Counted from the first letter of the stretch, positions 26,345 through 35,210 are shown. The stretch: 64,000 nucleotides of DNA from Bog-756 sp963703145 (GCA_963703145.1 OY969793.1:1550001-1614000); one strand, 5' to 3'. Translations and numbers: made by a program. Notes: a model not told the origin generated them from the letters alone.

Positions 26345-27478
26345 CTAGGAGGCGATCCGGTCTTTGGGCGGGACCGAGGCCATGGCGTCGTACTCCTCGG
26401 TGGTGTCCACCCACGACTCGAACTCGATCACTCCCAGCTCGGTGAACTTGGTGCGGAGCCAGCCATCCGCCGCGTCGAGCAGGCCGAGTTTCTTGCAGTT
26501 GGGGACGATCTTGGAGAACAACAATGCCTGGAACGCCGCCCGCTCGGGGGCCTGCTGGACCACCGGCACGATGGCCTTGGGGTCGACGCCCATCCGGGCC
26601 CACACCTCTTGCTGGAGGAAGCGGTCCCGCATCCGAACGGCTGCCTCGAAGGCGAACTCCTGGCGCTCTCGCAGCTCGGCGGCGCCCAGCCCCTCGTAGT
26701 ACTCCTGGAGGCTGAGGACGCCAAAGGCCACGTGCCGGGCCTCGTCGGCCATCACGTAGCGCAACAGCTGCTTCAGCAGCGGGTCACCGGTCATCTGGTG
26801 CATGAACCCGAAGGCCGCCAGCGCCAGGCCCTCCACCATGATCTGCATCCCCAGATAGGTGAGGTCCCACCGCGAATCGGCGATGATGTCGTCGAGCAGC
26901 ATCCGCAGGTGGGCGTTGACCGGGTAGTGCCCACTCAGCTTGTCGTCGAGGTACTTGGCGAATACCTCGACGTGGCGGGCCTCGTCCATGACCTGGGTGG
27001 AGGCGTAGTACTTGGCGTCGATCCAGGGGACCGACTCCACAATCTTGGCCGTGCAGATCAGCGCGCCCTGCTCGCCGTGGAGGAACTGGGACAGCGTCCA
27101 GTTCTGGCTCTCCACCCCGAACTGGACCCACTCCTTCTCCGACCACTTCTCAACCGGCGTGCCGGTGAGGTCGAAGCCTGCGCCGAACCCCCCGGTCGCC
27201 TCGGCCTGCTCGATGACCAGGCGCTCCTGGTCGACCTCGGTCTCCCAGGGCAGGTCGGTCTCACCGTTCCACTGGGCGCCTTTGGCCTTCTCGTAGAGCT
27301 TGTTGAGCTTCGGCCGGGCCCCCTTTTCGTAGTCCCAGGTGAAGATGGAGTCGTACTCGGAGTGCACCACGTGGCGACCATCGGCCTCCTCGGTCCCCAC
27401 GACCGAGAGGATGGCCTCGAAGTCGTCGATCTCGGATCGTCCGATGATCTCCTCGGTGCTGCTCATGTCGGTGCTCAT
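26345..27478 (-). CDS. Ferritin-like diiron protein
   Basis: A 377-residue protein with a four-helix diiron site: two EARH motifs (QVMDEARHVEVF and VMADEARHVAFG), with further carboxylates in HGEQGALICTAKI and IMVEGLALAAFG. This arrangement is that of the ferritin/ribonucleotide reductase R2-like superfamily and fits an oxygenase of the AurF type or an unassigned oxidase. I cannot name its substrate. A paralogous TetR regulator pair lies directly upstream on the same strand (56 nt gap), so TetR-controlled expression is plausible. The start ATG at 27478 has GAGGGAGA upstream. Confidence 0.75.
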   Translation of the reverse strand: MSTDMSSTEEIIGRSEIDDFEAILSVVGTEEADGRHVVHSEYDSIFTWDYEKGARPKLNKLYEKAKGAQWNGETDLPWETEVDQERLVIEQAEATGGFGAGFDLTGTPVEKWSEKEWVQFGVESQNWTLSQFLHGEQGALICTAKIVESVPWIDAKYYASTQVMDEARHVEVFAKYLDDKLSGHYPVNAHLRMLLDDIIADSRWDLTYLGMQIMVEGLALAAFGFMHQMTGDPLLKQLLRYVMADEARHVAFGVLSLQEYYEGLGAAELRERQEFAFEAAVRMRDRFLQQEVWARMGVDPKAIVPVVQQAPERAAFQALLFSKIVPNCKKLGLLDAADGWLRTKFTELGVIEFESWVDTTEEYDAMASVPPKDRIAS

Positions 27479-27534
27479 TGGCCTGTCTCCCTCGGGATAC
27501 TCGGTGCGGCGGAACGGTGGTGGGTCTGGCGGAA

Positions 27535-28296
27535 CTAGTGGTCGATCGCTTCTGGTGGTCGGGGCCCGTTGAACGGCGTGATGTCGATGGCCGGACCACT
27601 GACGGCTACATGCAGGGCGCGGATCCCCGGCAGCACGAACGTCTCTACCAGGTGGGCGGCCTGGGCCGGGTCGCACAGGTCCATGGACGGGGCGGGCGAG
27701 ATGGCGTAGGACAACACGATGCGGGTTGCCCACTCGGCCACCCGCTCGGCTTCGGGTGGGCTCATCCACCGGGCCAGGAACGGAGCGGTGAACCGAGAGG
27801 CGGTCTCCAAGAGGCGGTCCGATTCGTCGAAGGCCAAGTGACCGAGGACCATCTCGGGCTCGTGGTCGACCAGGTAGGCCAGTGCCTCGTGTCGGCGGAT
27901 GCGGGTGGAGGCCTCCACGATGCCGCCGACCAGGGCCTGGCCGAGATCGCCGGACTCGCCCAGTCGGACGCCCAGGGCCGAGAACAGACGGGCCATCTCG
28001 GTGTCGACGACCGCCCCCAGGATCTCATCCCGACCTCCGGGGAACACCCGGTAGACCGTGGCCCTCGAGACTCCGGCCTGGCGGGCGATGTCGTCCACGG
28101 TGGTCTTGACCGTGCCGTGACGGGACAGGCAGGCGAGGGTGGCGTCGATGATGTTGACCCGGTGAACCGAGGCCCGCCTGGGTTCGGTGCCCCCCGGCGT
28201 GGGGATCGACTTGGCCGATGCTGGCATCGGGACGGGCTCGGCGGCGCCGTCGTCGTTGTCCCGCACCACTCGGAGTACAGCCACCTGGTCCACCAC
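27535..28296 (-). CDS. TetR family regulator
   Basis: A 253-residue TetR-family protein with an unusually long polar N-terminus (about 45 residues). The helix-turn-helix follows (TVDDIARQAGVSRATVYRVFPGGRDEIL), then an alpha-helical ligand domain with no recognisable ligand. Its recognition helix is nearly the same as in the adjacent regulator at 28330-28950, so the two may share operator sequence. The promoter and a candidate operator lie at 28299-28333. Confidence 0.85.
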   Translation of the reverse strand: MVDQVAVLRVVRDNDDGAAEPVPMPASAKSIPTPGGTEPRRASVHRVNIIDATLACLSRHGTVKTTVDDIARQAGVSRATVYRVFPGGRDEILGAVVDTEMARLFSALGVRLGESGDLGQALVGGIVEASTRIRRHEALAYLVDHEPEMVLGHLAFDESDRLLETASRFTAPFLARWMSPPEAERVAEWATRIVLSYAISPAPSMDLCDPAQAAHLVETFVLPGIRALHVAVSGPAIDITPFNGPRPPEAIDH

Positions 28297-28298
28297 AG

Positions 28299-28327
28299 AT
28301 GAAACGCTAGATCGAATTTTGTCTCAT
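28299..28327. promoter_or_regulatory. Inverted repeat, candidate TetR operator
   Basis: ATGAAAC and GTCTCAT (6 of 7 complementary) flank 15 nt of AT-rich sequence just upstream of the first TetR gene, overlapping its predicted -10 and spacer. This is a typical place for TetR autorepression, but the repeat is short. Confidence 0.35.
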
Positions 28328-28333
28328 TGTCAA
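28304..28333 (-). promoter_or_regulatory. Promoter TTGACA-N18-TAGCGT
   Basis: A consensus -35 TTGACA (28328-28333) and TAGCGT (28304-28309) are 18 nt apart, ending 8 nt before the first TetR start codon. The AT-rich spacer stands out in this GC-rich window. Confidence 0.5.
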
Positions 28334-28950
28334 CGATGGGGCCTCACCGGGCCACCCGTGTCCCCCCGGCTGCGCGGTGGTGCCGGCGTCGCCACAACCA
28401 CCCCGGCCAACAACTCAGCCCGGACCAGCTGGGCCACCTGGACCGGGTCGTCGAGATCCCAACGCCCCGGGGCCGACATGTAGGACAGGACCATCCGGGC
28501 CAGGAAATCCGCCGCCTCCTCGGGGTCCACCCCGTCGACCACCCCCCGCTCCCGGAGGTACGGGACGAGAAACTCGGCGATGCCCTGTCGGATCCGGATG
28601 CTCTCGACGGTCAGGGCCGGCAGCAGCTTCTCGGGCTCGGTCTGCATCACCCGCTGGAGGACCTCGTGCTCGACGATCGACCGGTGGGCGAAGGCGATCC
28701 CCCGCTCCATGACCTCCTCGAGGCTGGCGGCCTCGTGGACCTCCTCATAGAGCCGGGCAAAGAATTCGAGCGTGGCCCAGGCCACCACGGCGTTGAGCAA
28801 CTCGTCACGTCCGCCAGGGAAGATCCGGTACACGGTGGCCCGCGACACCTTGCCCTCGCGGGCCGCGTCCTCGATGGTGGTCTTGGCCAGGCCCCATCGG
28901 GCCACGCACGCGTAGGTGGCCTCGAGGATTCGCTGGCGGGTGTCGGACAT
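28330..28950 (-). CDS. TetR family regulator, paralogue of the neighbour
   Basis: A 206-residue TetR-family protein with N-terminal helix-turn-helix TIEDAAREGKVSRATVYRIFPGGRDELL. The C-terminal domain is helical with no diagnostic ligand motif and ends in a Pro/Arg-rich tail. It starts at ATG 28950, 16 nt from the dapB stop, and ends within the promoter of the second TetR gene. The matching recognition helices indicate tandem duplication. Confidence 0.85.
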   Translation of the reverse strand: MSDTRQRILEATYACVARWGLAKTTIEDAAREGKVSRATVYRIFPGGRDELLNAVVAWATLEFFARLYEEVHEAASLEEVMERGIAFAHRSIVEHEVLQRVMQTEPEKLLPALTVESIRIRQGIAEFLVPYLRERGVVDGVDPEEAADFLARMVLSYMSAPGRWDLDDPVQVAQLVRAELLAGVVVATPAPPRSRGDTGGPVRPHR

Positions 28951-28966
28951 ACGCGGCGCCCGGCCC

Positions 28967-29770
28967 TCAGAGCCCGAGTAGCGGCTCGAGCCCCAGGGTG
29001 ACGCCGGGCCGGTTCGGCACCGAGCGGACGGCGAGCACCACGCCGTCCATGAACGAGACGCGATCGTAGGAATCGTGGCGGATGGTGAGGCTCTGGCCCA
29101 CGGCACCGAGGACAACCTCTTGATGGGCCACCAGACCCGGGAGCCGCACCGAGTGGATCCGGACGCCGGCCGGCCCCTCTCCCCCGCGTGCAGCAGCCAG
29201 CGCTTCGGTAACGGTCCGGTCGGGCGGGAAATCGCCCGCACCCGATGCCCGCCGGCTGGCGGCCATGCGGTCGGCCGTGGTGCGGGCGGTGCCCGACGGG
29301 GCGTCGAGCTTGCCGTCGTGGTGCAACTCGATGATCTCGGCACCGTCGAACCACGGCGCCGCCAGTTCGGCGAACCGCATCATCAACACCGCACCGATGG
29401 CGAAATTGGCCGCCACCAAACAGTTGGGGGGGCCGGTGAACCGGCGGGACAGCTCTTCGTAGTCCTCCGGGCCGAACCCGGTGGTGCCAACGACGGCGTG
29501 GATGCCCGCATCAGCGCAGAAGCCCAGGGTCTGGCGGGCCGCCTCGACCCGGGTGAAGTCGACGACCACCTCGACGCCAGCGTCGGTCAGCGCAGCCAGG
29601 TCGGTCGAGACGACCACCGGCGTGTCGCCTTCGTCCCTGGGGGCCGGTGACCTCTCCTCTGCGAAGGCCGGGTCCACGGCGGCGGCCAGCTCGAAGTCAG
29701 CCTGACCGGCGACGGCCCGACAGACCTCGGCTCCCATCTTCCCGCCGGCTCCCACGACCCCGATGCGCAT
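28967..29770 (-). CDS. dapB: 4-hydroxy-tetrahydrodipicolinate reductase DapB
   Basis: NAD(P)H-dependent reductase following DapA. The Rossmann motif is GVVGAGGKMGAEV, and the catalytic region ELHHDGKLDAPSGTA carries the conserved HH and K. From ATG 29770 it is 267 residues; a GTG at 29779 would add three. The ATG lies 7 nt from TAGGGT, suggesting a leaderless transcript. Its place after pnp and the M16 peptidase matches mycobacteria. Confidence 0.95.
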   Translation of the reverse strand: MRIGVVGAGGKMGAEVCRAVAGQADFELAAAVDPAFAEERSPAPRDEGDTPVVVSTDLAALTDAGVEVVVDFTRVEAARQTLGFCADAGIHAVVGTTGFGPEDYEELSRRFTGPPNCLVAANFAIGAVLMMRFAELAAPWFDGAEIIELHHDGKLDAPSGTARTTADRMAASRRASGAGDFPPDRTVTEALAAARGGEGPAGVRIHSVRLPGLVAHQEVVLGAVGQSLTIRHDSYDRVSFMDGVVLAVRSVPNRPGVTLGLEPLLGL

Positions 29771-29777
29771 AGCGGTC

Positions 29778-29783
29778 ACCCTA
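29778..29783 (-). promoter_or_regulatory. Leaderless-type -10 TAGGGT before dapB
   Basis: TAGGGT, then 7 nt (GACCGCT), then the dapB ATG. Confidence 0.5.
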
Positions 29784-29827
29784 CTGGCGGGTCGGTCGCC
29801 GACGGTGGGCCTGGGCCCGGACGGTCC

Positions 29828-31084
29828 TCAGCCCAGCGACAGCGCCTCGGCATCGAAGTCGGTATCGTCGAAGGGGCCGACCACCGACAGGGTCTTGGGT
29901 GCGGCCACCAACTGCGCGGCCGCGGCCCGGACGTCGTCAAGGGTCAGGGCCGCCACCCGGGCAAGCACCTCGTCCACCGCCAGGACCTCCCCGTGGAGCA
30001 GCTGACCGGTCCCGATCCGGCTCATCCGCGCTCCGGAGTCCTCGCAGGCCAGCAAGGTCTCGGCCCGCAGATTGCCCTTGGCGATGGTCAGCTCCCGCTC
30101 GGTGATGCCTTCGGCTCCCAGGCGCTCCAACTCCTCCGAGACGATGCCCAACACCTCGGGGACGTGCTCGGGTGCGGTGCCCATGCCGATGCTGACCGCA
30201 CCGGCGTCGTGGTACGCCACCCGCTCGGACCACACCGAGTACGCCAGTCCCCGACGCTCCCGGATCTCCTGGAAGAGCCGGCTGGACAAGCCGCCGCCGA
30301 GGACGTGATTGAGGACGGCGAGCGCGTAGCGGCTGGCGTCGAACCGATCGACCGACCTCGAGGCCAACACCAGATGGGCCTGCTCGGTGGAACGGCGGGT
30401 GACCAGCAGCGGCTCCACCTTGTCGCCGGGGGGCCGCCGAACCGGCGTGGCTCCACCGGGCTGACCGGCGAACCGGGATTCGATGCCGTCGGCGACCGAG
30501 GCATGATCGAGATCGCCGGCCACCGCCACCACCATGTTCTCGGGCCGGTAGTGCAGATCGAAGAACGCCCGGATCCGATCGGTGCTCATGGCCGTCACCG
30601 ACTCCTGGGTGCCGAGGACCTCACGGCCCAGGGGGTGCCCGGGGAACAGCGCGGCCGAACTCTGCTCGGCCGCCTCGTCCGAGGGCTCGTCGGCGTGCAT
30701 GAGGATCTCGTCCAGGATCACCTGGCGCTCGGCATCGAGATCAGCAGGACGGAGGGCCGGACGCCACATGATGTCCGAGAGGATGTCCAGCCCCAGCGAG
30801 ACGTGCTCGGCCAACAGCCGGATGTAAAAGGAGGTGTACTCCTTGGTGGTGAAGGCGTTGAAGTCGCCGCCCACCTCGTCCACCGCCTCGGCGATGTCCG
30901 TCGCCGAACGGTGCTCGGTGCCTTTGAACAGCAGATGCTCGAGGAAGTGGGACGCGCCGAATCGCTCGTGGTCCTCGTCGCGCGAGCCGGTGCCCACCCA
31001 GAAGCCGATGCACACCGAACGGGCGTCCTCCATCCGCTCGGTGACCAGCGTCAGCCCCGACGGGAGGATCTCGGTACGGATCAC
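29828..31084 (-). CDS. M16 family zinc peptidase (PepR-type)
   Basis: Processing-peptidase-like metalloprotease. The inverted zinc motif HxxEH is HFLEH (in GASHFLEHLLFKGT), and the distal glutamate lies in the following helix region (VDEVGGDFNAFTTKEYTSF). A second inactive-half domain follows (residues about 220-418), with the family's RRGLAYSVWSE segment. The start is uncertain: GTG 31084 gives the family-like VIRTEILPSGLTLVTE and 418 residues, GTG 31138 adds 18. It follows pnp, as in many actinobacteria and firmicutes. Confidence 0.9.
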   Translation of the reverse strand: MIRTEILPSGLTLVTERMEDARSVCIGFWVGTGSRDEDHERFGASHFLEHLLFKGTEHRSATDIAEAVDEVGGDFNAFTTKEYTSFYIRLLAEHVSLGLDILSDIMWRPALRPADLDAERQVILDEILMHADEPSDEAAEQSSAALFPGHPLGREVLGTQESVTAMSTDRIRAFFDLHYRPENMVVAVAGDLDHASVADGIESRFAGQPGGATPVRRPPGDKVEPLLVTRRSTEQAHLVLASRSVDRFDASRYALAVLNHVLGGGLSSRLFQEIRERRGLAYSVWSERVAYHDAGAVSIGMGTAPEHVPEVLGIVSEELERLGAEGITERELTIAKGNLRAETLLACEDSGARMSRIGTGQLLHGEVLAVDEVLARVAALTLDDVRAAAAQLVAAPKTLSVVGPFDDTDFDAEALSLG

Positions 31085-31171
31085 GGCCGGGCCCTGCGGG
31101 CGGGAGTGGTCATGGGTGCCGGCCACACCGGTCGGCACCCATGAGGGGAACCGACCGGTGGGCGAGCGCGC

Positions 31172-33664
31172 TCAACGACGTCGACGACCGCCCCGGCCGC
31201 CTCCGCCACCACCCGTCGGGCGGTCGGACGACTCGGACACCGCCGGGCCGAGGTCACCGAACTCCTGGACCAGCTCGACCTCGAAGGCGTCCTCGAACGA
31301 GACCGCACCGGCGGGGGCGCTGGTCTCGGCCTGACGACGGCTGCGGTCGGGCCGGTCACCGGGATCGGCATGGTCGCCACGCGGCGGTCGGCTGGAGCCG
31401 CCACCGTCGCCGCGCCCGTTGCGCTCGCTTGAACCCGAACCCGAACCCGAACCCGAACCCGAACCCGAACCGGAACTGGCCGGTGCCTCGCCGGCCAACG
31501 ACAGGGACACCTTGCCCTGGGGATCGATGTCATCGACCTTGACCTCGACCGGCTGACCCAGTTCGAGCACGTCCTCGACCCGCTCGACCCGCTTGCCCTG
31601 GCCGATCTTGGAGATGTGCAGGAGGCCGTCACGGCCGGGAAGGATGTTGACGAAGGCGCCGAACTTGGTGATGTTGACGACCTTGCCCTGGTAAGTGGCG
31701 CCCACCTCGGCAAGCGGCGGATCGAGGATGGTCTCGATGCGGCGCTTGGCCTCAGCCACGGCGGTGCCGTCCTTGGCCCCGATGGTTACCGTCCCGACCA
31801 TGCCGTCGTCGTCGACAGCGATGTCGGCCCCGGTCTCCTGCTGGAGGGCGTTGATGACCTTGCCCTTGGGCCCGATGACCTCGCCGATCTTGTCCATGGG
31901 GATCTCGAACGAGATGATCTTGGGTGCAGAAGCCGCCACCTCGTCGCGAGGCTCGGCGATCGCCGAGGCCATGACGTCGAGGATGGTCAGTCGGGCATCC
32001 TTGGCCTGCAGGAGCGCCTTGGTCAGCACATCGAGCGGGAGTCCGTCGATCTTGGTGTCGAGCTGCAGGGCGGTCACCACGTCCTTCGTGCCGGCCACCT
32101 TGAAGTCCATGTCACCGAAGGCATCCTCGGCGCCCAGGATGTCGGTCAGGGTGACGTAGGTCCCGCCGTCGTAGACGAGGCCCATGGCAATCCCGGCAAC
32201 GGGGGCCTTGAGGGGCACGCCTGCTGCCATCATCGACAGGGTCGAACCGCACACCGACGCCATGGAGGTCGATCCGTTGGAGGCCAGCACGTCCGAGACC
32301 AGACGGAGCGTGTAGGGGAAGTCCTCCTCATAGGGGACGACCGGCAGCAGCGCCCGCTCGGCCAACAGGCCGTGGCCGATCTCACGGCGCTTGGGGCCCC
32401 GCATGAACCCGGTCTCCCCGGTGGAGAAGGGCGGGAAGTTGTAGTGGTGCATGTAGCGCTTGTGGTCGTCGGGGGTGATGGTGTCGAGTAGCTGGTTCAT
32501 TCGCGGCATACCCAGCGTGGTGACGTTCAGTACCTGGGTCTCACCCCGCTGGAACAGGGCCGAGCCGTGGGCCGTCGGGAACAGGTCCACCTCGGCGGAG
32601 AGCGGCCGGATGTCGGTCGTCGACCGGCCGTCGATACGGAGGCCCTCGTCGACGATCCGCTTGCGGACCAGCTTCTTGGTCAGGCTGCGCACGGCTGCCT
32701 TGATCTCACCGTCGCGGTCGGTGAACTCCCCGGCCAGCGCCTCTTTGATGGTGGCGGTGGCGGCGTCCAGCGCGGCGTTGCGGTCGGCCTTGGCCACGAT
32801 CTTGTTGGCCTCGCCCACCGGGCCGGTGCCCACGGCCTCGACCCGCTCCCACACGTCGTCGCCATAGTCGGCCAGCGTGGAGTACTCGATGGGCACGATG
32901 GGACCGCGCTCGGCCACGTAGGCATCCACCATCTTGCGCTGGAGGACGATCGACTCGCGGATCCACGTCTTGGCCGCCTCGAGGCCGTCGGCGAGGACCT
33001 CTTCGGTGACCTGGGGCGCACCTTCCTCGTAGTACTGGAACGAGCGCTCGGACCCACCGGCCTCCACCATCATGATGGCGATCTCGGCGTCGTCCGTGTC
33101 GCTGAGGGCGCGGCCGGCGACGACCAGCTCGAAGGTGGACTCGTCACCCTCTTGGAAGCTGGGGTGCGGGATCCACTGACCGTCGGTCGAGTAGGCCACG
33201 CGCACCGCCCCGATGGGGCCCTCGAAGGGGATGCCTGAGATCATCAGCGCGGCCGACGCGGCGTTGATGGCCAGGACGTCGTGCGGGTTGACCTGGTCGG
33301 CCCCGAAGATGGTGCCGACCACGTGGACCTCGTTGCGGAAGCCCTTGGGGAAGGACGGGCGCAGGGGGCGGTCGATGAGGCGGCAGGTCAAGATGGCCTG
33401 GTCCGAGGACTTGCCTTCCCGCCGGAAGAACGATCCGGGGATCTTGCCGGCGGCATAGGTCCGCTCCTCGATGTCGACCGTGAGGGGAAAGAAGTCCGCC
33501 CCCTCCCGGACCGACCGTGCCGCGGTGGCCGTGGCCAGCAGGACGGTGTCGCCGATCCGGCCGACGACGGCCCCGTCAGCCAGCTGGGCCAGCTTGCCGG
33601 TCTCGAAGGTGAGTGTGCGATCGGTGCCGCTGATGGGCGCCGAAACAGTAATGGCGTCTGACAT
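31172..33664 (-). CDS. pnp: Polyribonucleotide nucleotidyltransferase (PNPase)
   Basis: Phosphorolytic 3'-5' exoribonuclease of RNA decay. Two RNase PH domains flank an all-alpha domain; the second contains the FFRREGKSS-like and GETGFMRGPKRREIGHG active-site region. A KH domain (IGEVIGPKGKVINALQQETG) and an S1 domain (GKVVNITKFGAFVNILPGRDGLLHISKI) follow. The C-terminus adds about 120 residues: a Gly-Ser repeat encoded by a hexanucleotide microsatellite, an acidic/basic stretch and a Gly/Arg tail. The total of 830 residues is longer than typical (700-750). An unusual hairpin precedes it. Confidence 0.96.
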   Translation of the reverse strand: MSDAITVSAPISGTDRTLTFETGKLAQLADGAVVGRIGDTVLLATATAARSVREGADFFPLTVDIEERTYAAGKIPGSFFRREGKSSDQAILTCRLIDRPLRPSFPKGFRNEVHVVGTIFGADQVNPHDVLAINAASAALMISGIPFEGPIGAVRVAYSTDGQWIPHPSFQEGDESTFELVVAGRALSDTDDAEIAIMMVEAGGSERSFQYYEEGAPQVTEEVLADGLEAAKTWIRESIVLQRKMVDAYVAERGPIVPIEYSTLADYGDDVWERVEAVGTGPVGEANKIVAKADRNAALDAATATIKEALAGEFTDRDGEIKAAVRSLTKKLVRKRIVDEGLRIDGRSTTDIRPLSAEVDLFPTAHGSALFQRGETQVLNVTTLGMPRMNQLLDTITPDDHKRYMHHYNFPPFSTGETGFMRGPKRREIGHGLLAERALLPVVPYEEDFPYTLRLVSDVLASNGSTSMASVCGSTLSMMAAGVPLKAPVAGIAMGLVYDGGTYVTLTDILGAEDAFGDMDFKVAGTKDVVTALQLDTKIDGLPLDVLTKALLQAKDARLTILDVMASAIAEPRDEVAASAPKIISFEIPMDKIGEVIGPKGKVINALQQETGADIAVDDDGMVGTVTIGAKDGTAVAEAKRRIETILDPPLAEVGATYQGKVVNITKFGAFVNILPGRDGLLHISKIGQGKRVERVEDVLELGQPVEVKVDDIDPQGKVSLSLAGEAPASSGSGSGSGSGSGSGSSERNGRGDGGGSSRPPRGDHADPGDRPDRSRRQAETSAPAGAVSFEDAFEVELVQEFGDLGPAVSESSDRPTGGGGGGRGGRRRR
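31431..31472. repeat. Hexanucleotide microsatellite (GAACCC)7 inside pnp
   Basis: Seven tandem copies of GAACCC (the last GAACCG) encode an alternating Gly-Ser linker after the PNPase S1 domain. The 6-bp unit keeps the frame whatever the copy number, so slippage would change only linker length. Confidence 0.9.
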
Positions 33665-33704
33665 GACGCTCCTTGGTTTGCTCGGGGACTCCCCGTGCCA
33701 GCTC

Positions 33705-33749
33705 CCAGTTGTCGATCACACCACCGCGGGCGGGGTGATCGGCAACTGG
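33705..33749 (-). promoter_or_regulatory. Long hairpin in the pnp leader
   Basis: An 18-nt arm (33705-33722) pairs with 33732-33749 at 16 of 18 positions around a 9-nt loop, about 40 nt upstream of the pnp start. A competing pairing exists between GCTCCCA (33701-33707) and TGGGAGC (33763-33769). In Escherichia coli a long leader stem is cut by RNase III as the basis of pnp autoregulation; this stem is in the same position. Confidence 0.5.
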
Positions 33750-33884
33750 TGACTGACCTCGATGGGAGCCCAATCTGTGTGGAGTGACTCCGGCCGACCG
33801 CCTCTGCGGATGGCCGCTACTGCAGCAGGTCGACACCGTGCCGGCCTGCGGTCCACCGGCCGTTGACCGATGGAGAAATTGCCA

Positions 33885-33906
33885 CCGCCCGGCCGAAGCC
33901 GGGCGG
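33885..33906 (-). terminator. Hairpin with UUCG tetraloop after rpsO
   Basis: On the minus strand CCGCCCGGC, loop TTCG, GCCGGGCGG forms a perfect 9-bp stem with a C(UUCG)G tetraloop, 16 nt after the rpsO stop codon. A weak U-containing tail (CAATTTC) follows. It could terminate rpsO or protect/process the rpsO-pnp transcript. Confidence 0.6.
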
Positions 33907-33922
33907 AGCGAATGATGTCCGC

Positions 33923-34180
33923 CTAGCGGCGGAGGCCGAGGCGGCTGATGATGTCTCGGTACCGCTCGACGTCGTTCTTGCGGACGTAGTCCAACAGACG
34001 ACGGCGGCGGCCGATCAGCTTCAGGAGGCCTCGGCGGGTGTGGTGGTCACCTTTGTGCACCTTGAGGTGCTCGGTCAGGTGGACGATGCGCTCGCTCAGG
34101 ATGGCGATCTGTACTTCGGGAGAGCCGGTGTCCGTCTCGTGGAGACGGTATTCAGCAATGGTGGACTGCTTGTCTGGCAT
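33923..34180 (-). CDS. rpsO: 30S ribosomal protein S15
   Basis: The 85-residue protein reads as S15, the 16S rRNA central-domain binder: STIAEYRLHETDTGSPEVQIA, HLTEHLKVHKGDHHTRRGLL and IGRRRRLLDYVRKND are all conserved. It starts at ATG 34180. The rpsO-pnp order is nearly universal in bacteria. It has its own hairpin downstream and follows the peroxiredoxin on the same strand. Confidence 0.97.
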   Translation of the reverse strand: MPDKQSTIAEYRLHETDTGSPEVQIAILSERIVHLTEHLKVHKGDHHTRRGLLKLIGRRRRLLDYVRKNDVERYRDIISRLGLRR

Positions 34181-34314
34181 GTGGGGATTAGACCTCTGCG
34201 GAGTTCGTGATGGGCGGTGGACGGAACACACCGGCACCTCAATGCTAGCAGCATCGCAGGTCGCGGGGCATCAACCCTGCAGAGCGGGCGTAATCGGCAC
34301 AGGTGGAGCAGGGT

Positions 34315-34350
34315 CCCCGGTGCCGGCGCCGCCAGGCGTCAGCACCGGGG
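34315..34350 (-). terminator. Hairpin after the peroxiredoxin gene
   Basis: CCCCGGTGC (34315-34323) and GCACCGGGG (34342-34350) form a perfect 9-bp stem with an 18-nt GC-rich loop, 6 nt past the peroxiredoxin stop. No U-tract follows, so termination would be factor-assisted. Confidence 0.5.
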
Positions 34351-34356
34351 GATGTC

Positions 34357-34993
34357 CTACTTGTTGGGCTGCGGGGTGATCCGCAGGTACGGCTTGACGG
34401 CGTTGAAGCCCTTGGGGAACCGTTCCTTGGCCTCCTCGTCGGACACCGCAGGGACGATGACGACGTCGTCGCCGTCCTTCCAGTTGACCGGGTGTTGCCA
34501 CCTTGTAGTCCGCCGTGAGCTGCAAGGAGTCCAGGACCCGCAGGATCTCCTGCACGTTCCGTCCGGTCGAGGCCGGATAGGTGAGGGTCAGCTTGATCTT
34601 CTTGTCCGGCCCGATGATGAACACCGAACGCACCGTGAGGGTGTCATTGGCGTTGGGGTGGATCATGTCGTAGAGGTCGGCGACCTTGCGGTCCTCATCC
34701 CCGATCAGCGGGAAGTTGAGCGCCGATCCCTGGGTCTCCTCGATGTCGCTGGCCCACTTGCCATGGGACGTCACGTCATCAACCGACAGGCCGATCAGCT
34801 TGGTGTCGCGCTTGTCGAACTCGGCCTTGGCGGCCGAGAACGCACCCAGCTCGGTGGTGCAGATCGGGGTGAAGTCCTTCGGATGGGAGAAGAGCACGCC
34901 CCAACTGTCCCCGAGGTACTCGTGGAAGTTGATGGTGCCCTCAGTGGTCTCGGCGGTGAAATCGGGGGCCGTGTCGCCCAGACGGATAGCCAT
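34357..34993 (-). CDS. 1-Cys peroxiredoxin (Prx6-like), frameshifted near the C-terminus
   Basis: Thiol peroxidase that reduces peroxides. The peroxidatic Cys is C45 in PKDFTPICTTE, and SVDDVTSHGKW and RSVFIIGPDKK are conserved in the Prx6 group; I see no resolving cysteine. After DYKVATP one extra C (plus-strand GGG at 34490-34492) shifts the frame. In the corrected frame the expected tail VNWKDGDDVVIVP ... KPYLRITPQPNK ends at a TAG at 34357. The corrected length is about 211 residues, normal for the family. AAGGAG precedes the ATG at 34993. Confidence 0.88.
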
Positions 34994-35210
34994 GTGATGC
35001 TCCTTGCCTTTTGCGTGTCGTGTCGATACTCGAACTGAACCGGCTGCTGCCGGCCTCATGCCGCCCGGTCAGGTTAGTCGACCCGGGACCAATTGTCGAC
35101 CGGGTTAGTCGTGTTTTGGGTGCCGACGAGCCCACGGTGGGGCCCCGCCAACCAGTCCCCAGGCCAGACGACCCGGTCCCCGGCACTGCGCCGCCCCCGG
35201 GGTTTCCAGC

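Noticed and set aside
27535..28950. The TetR pair as candidate KstR regulators for the site at 62223
   Set aside because: Their helix-turn-helix sequences give no specific support, they lie 34 kb away, and the repeat near their own promoter (ATGAAAC/GTCTCAT) does not match the KstR motif.
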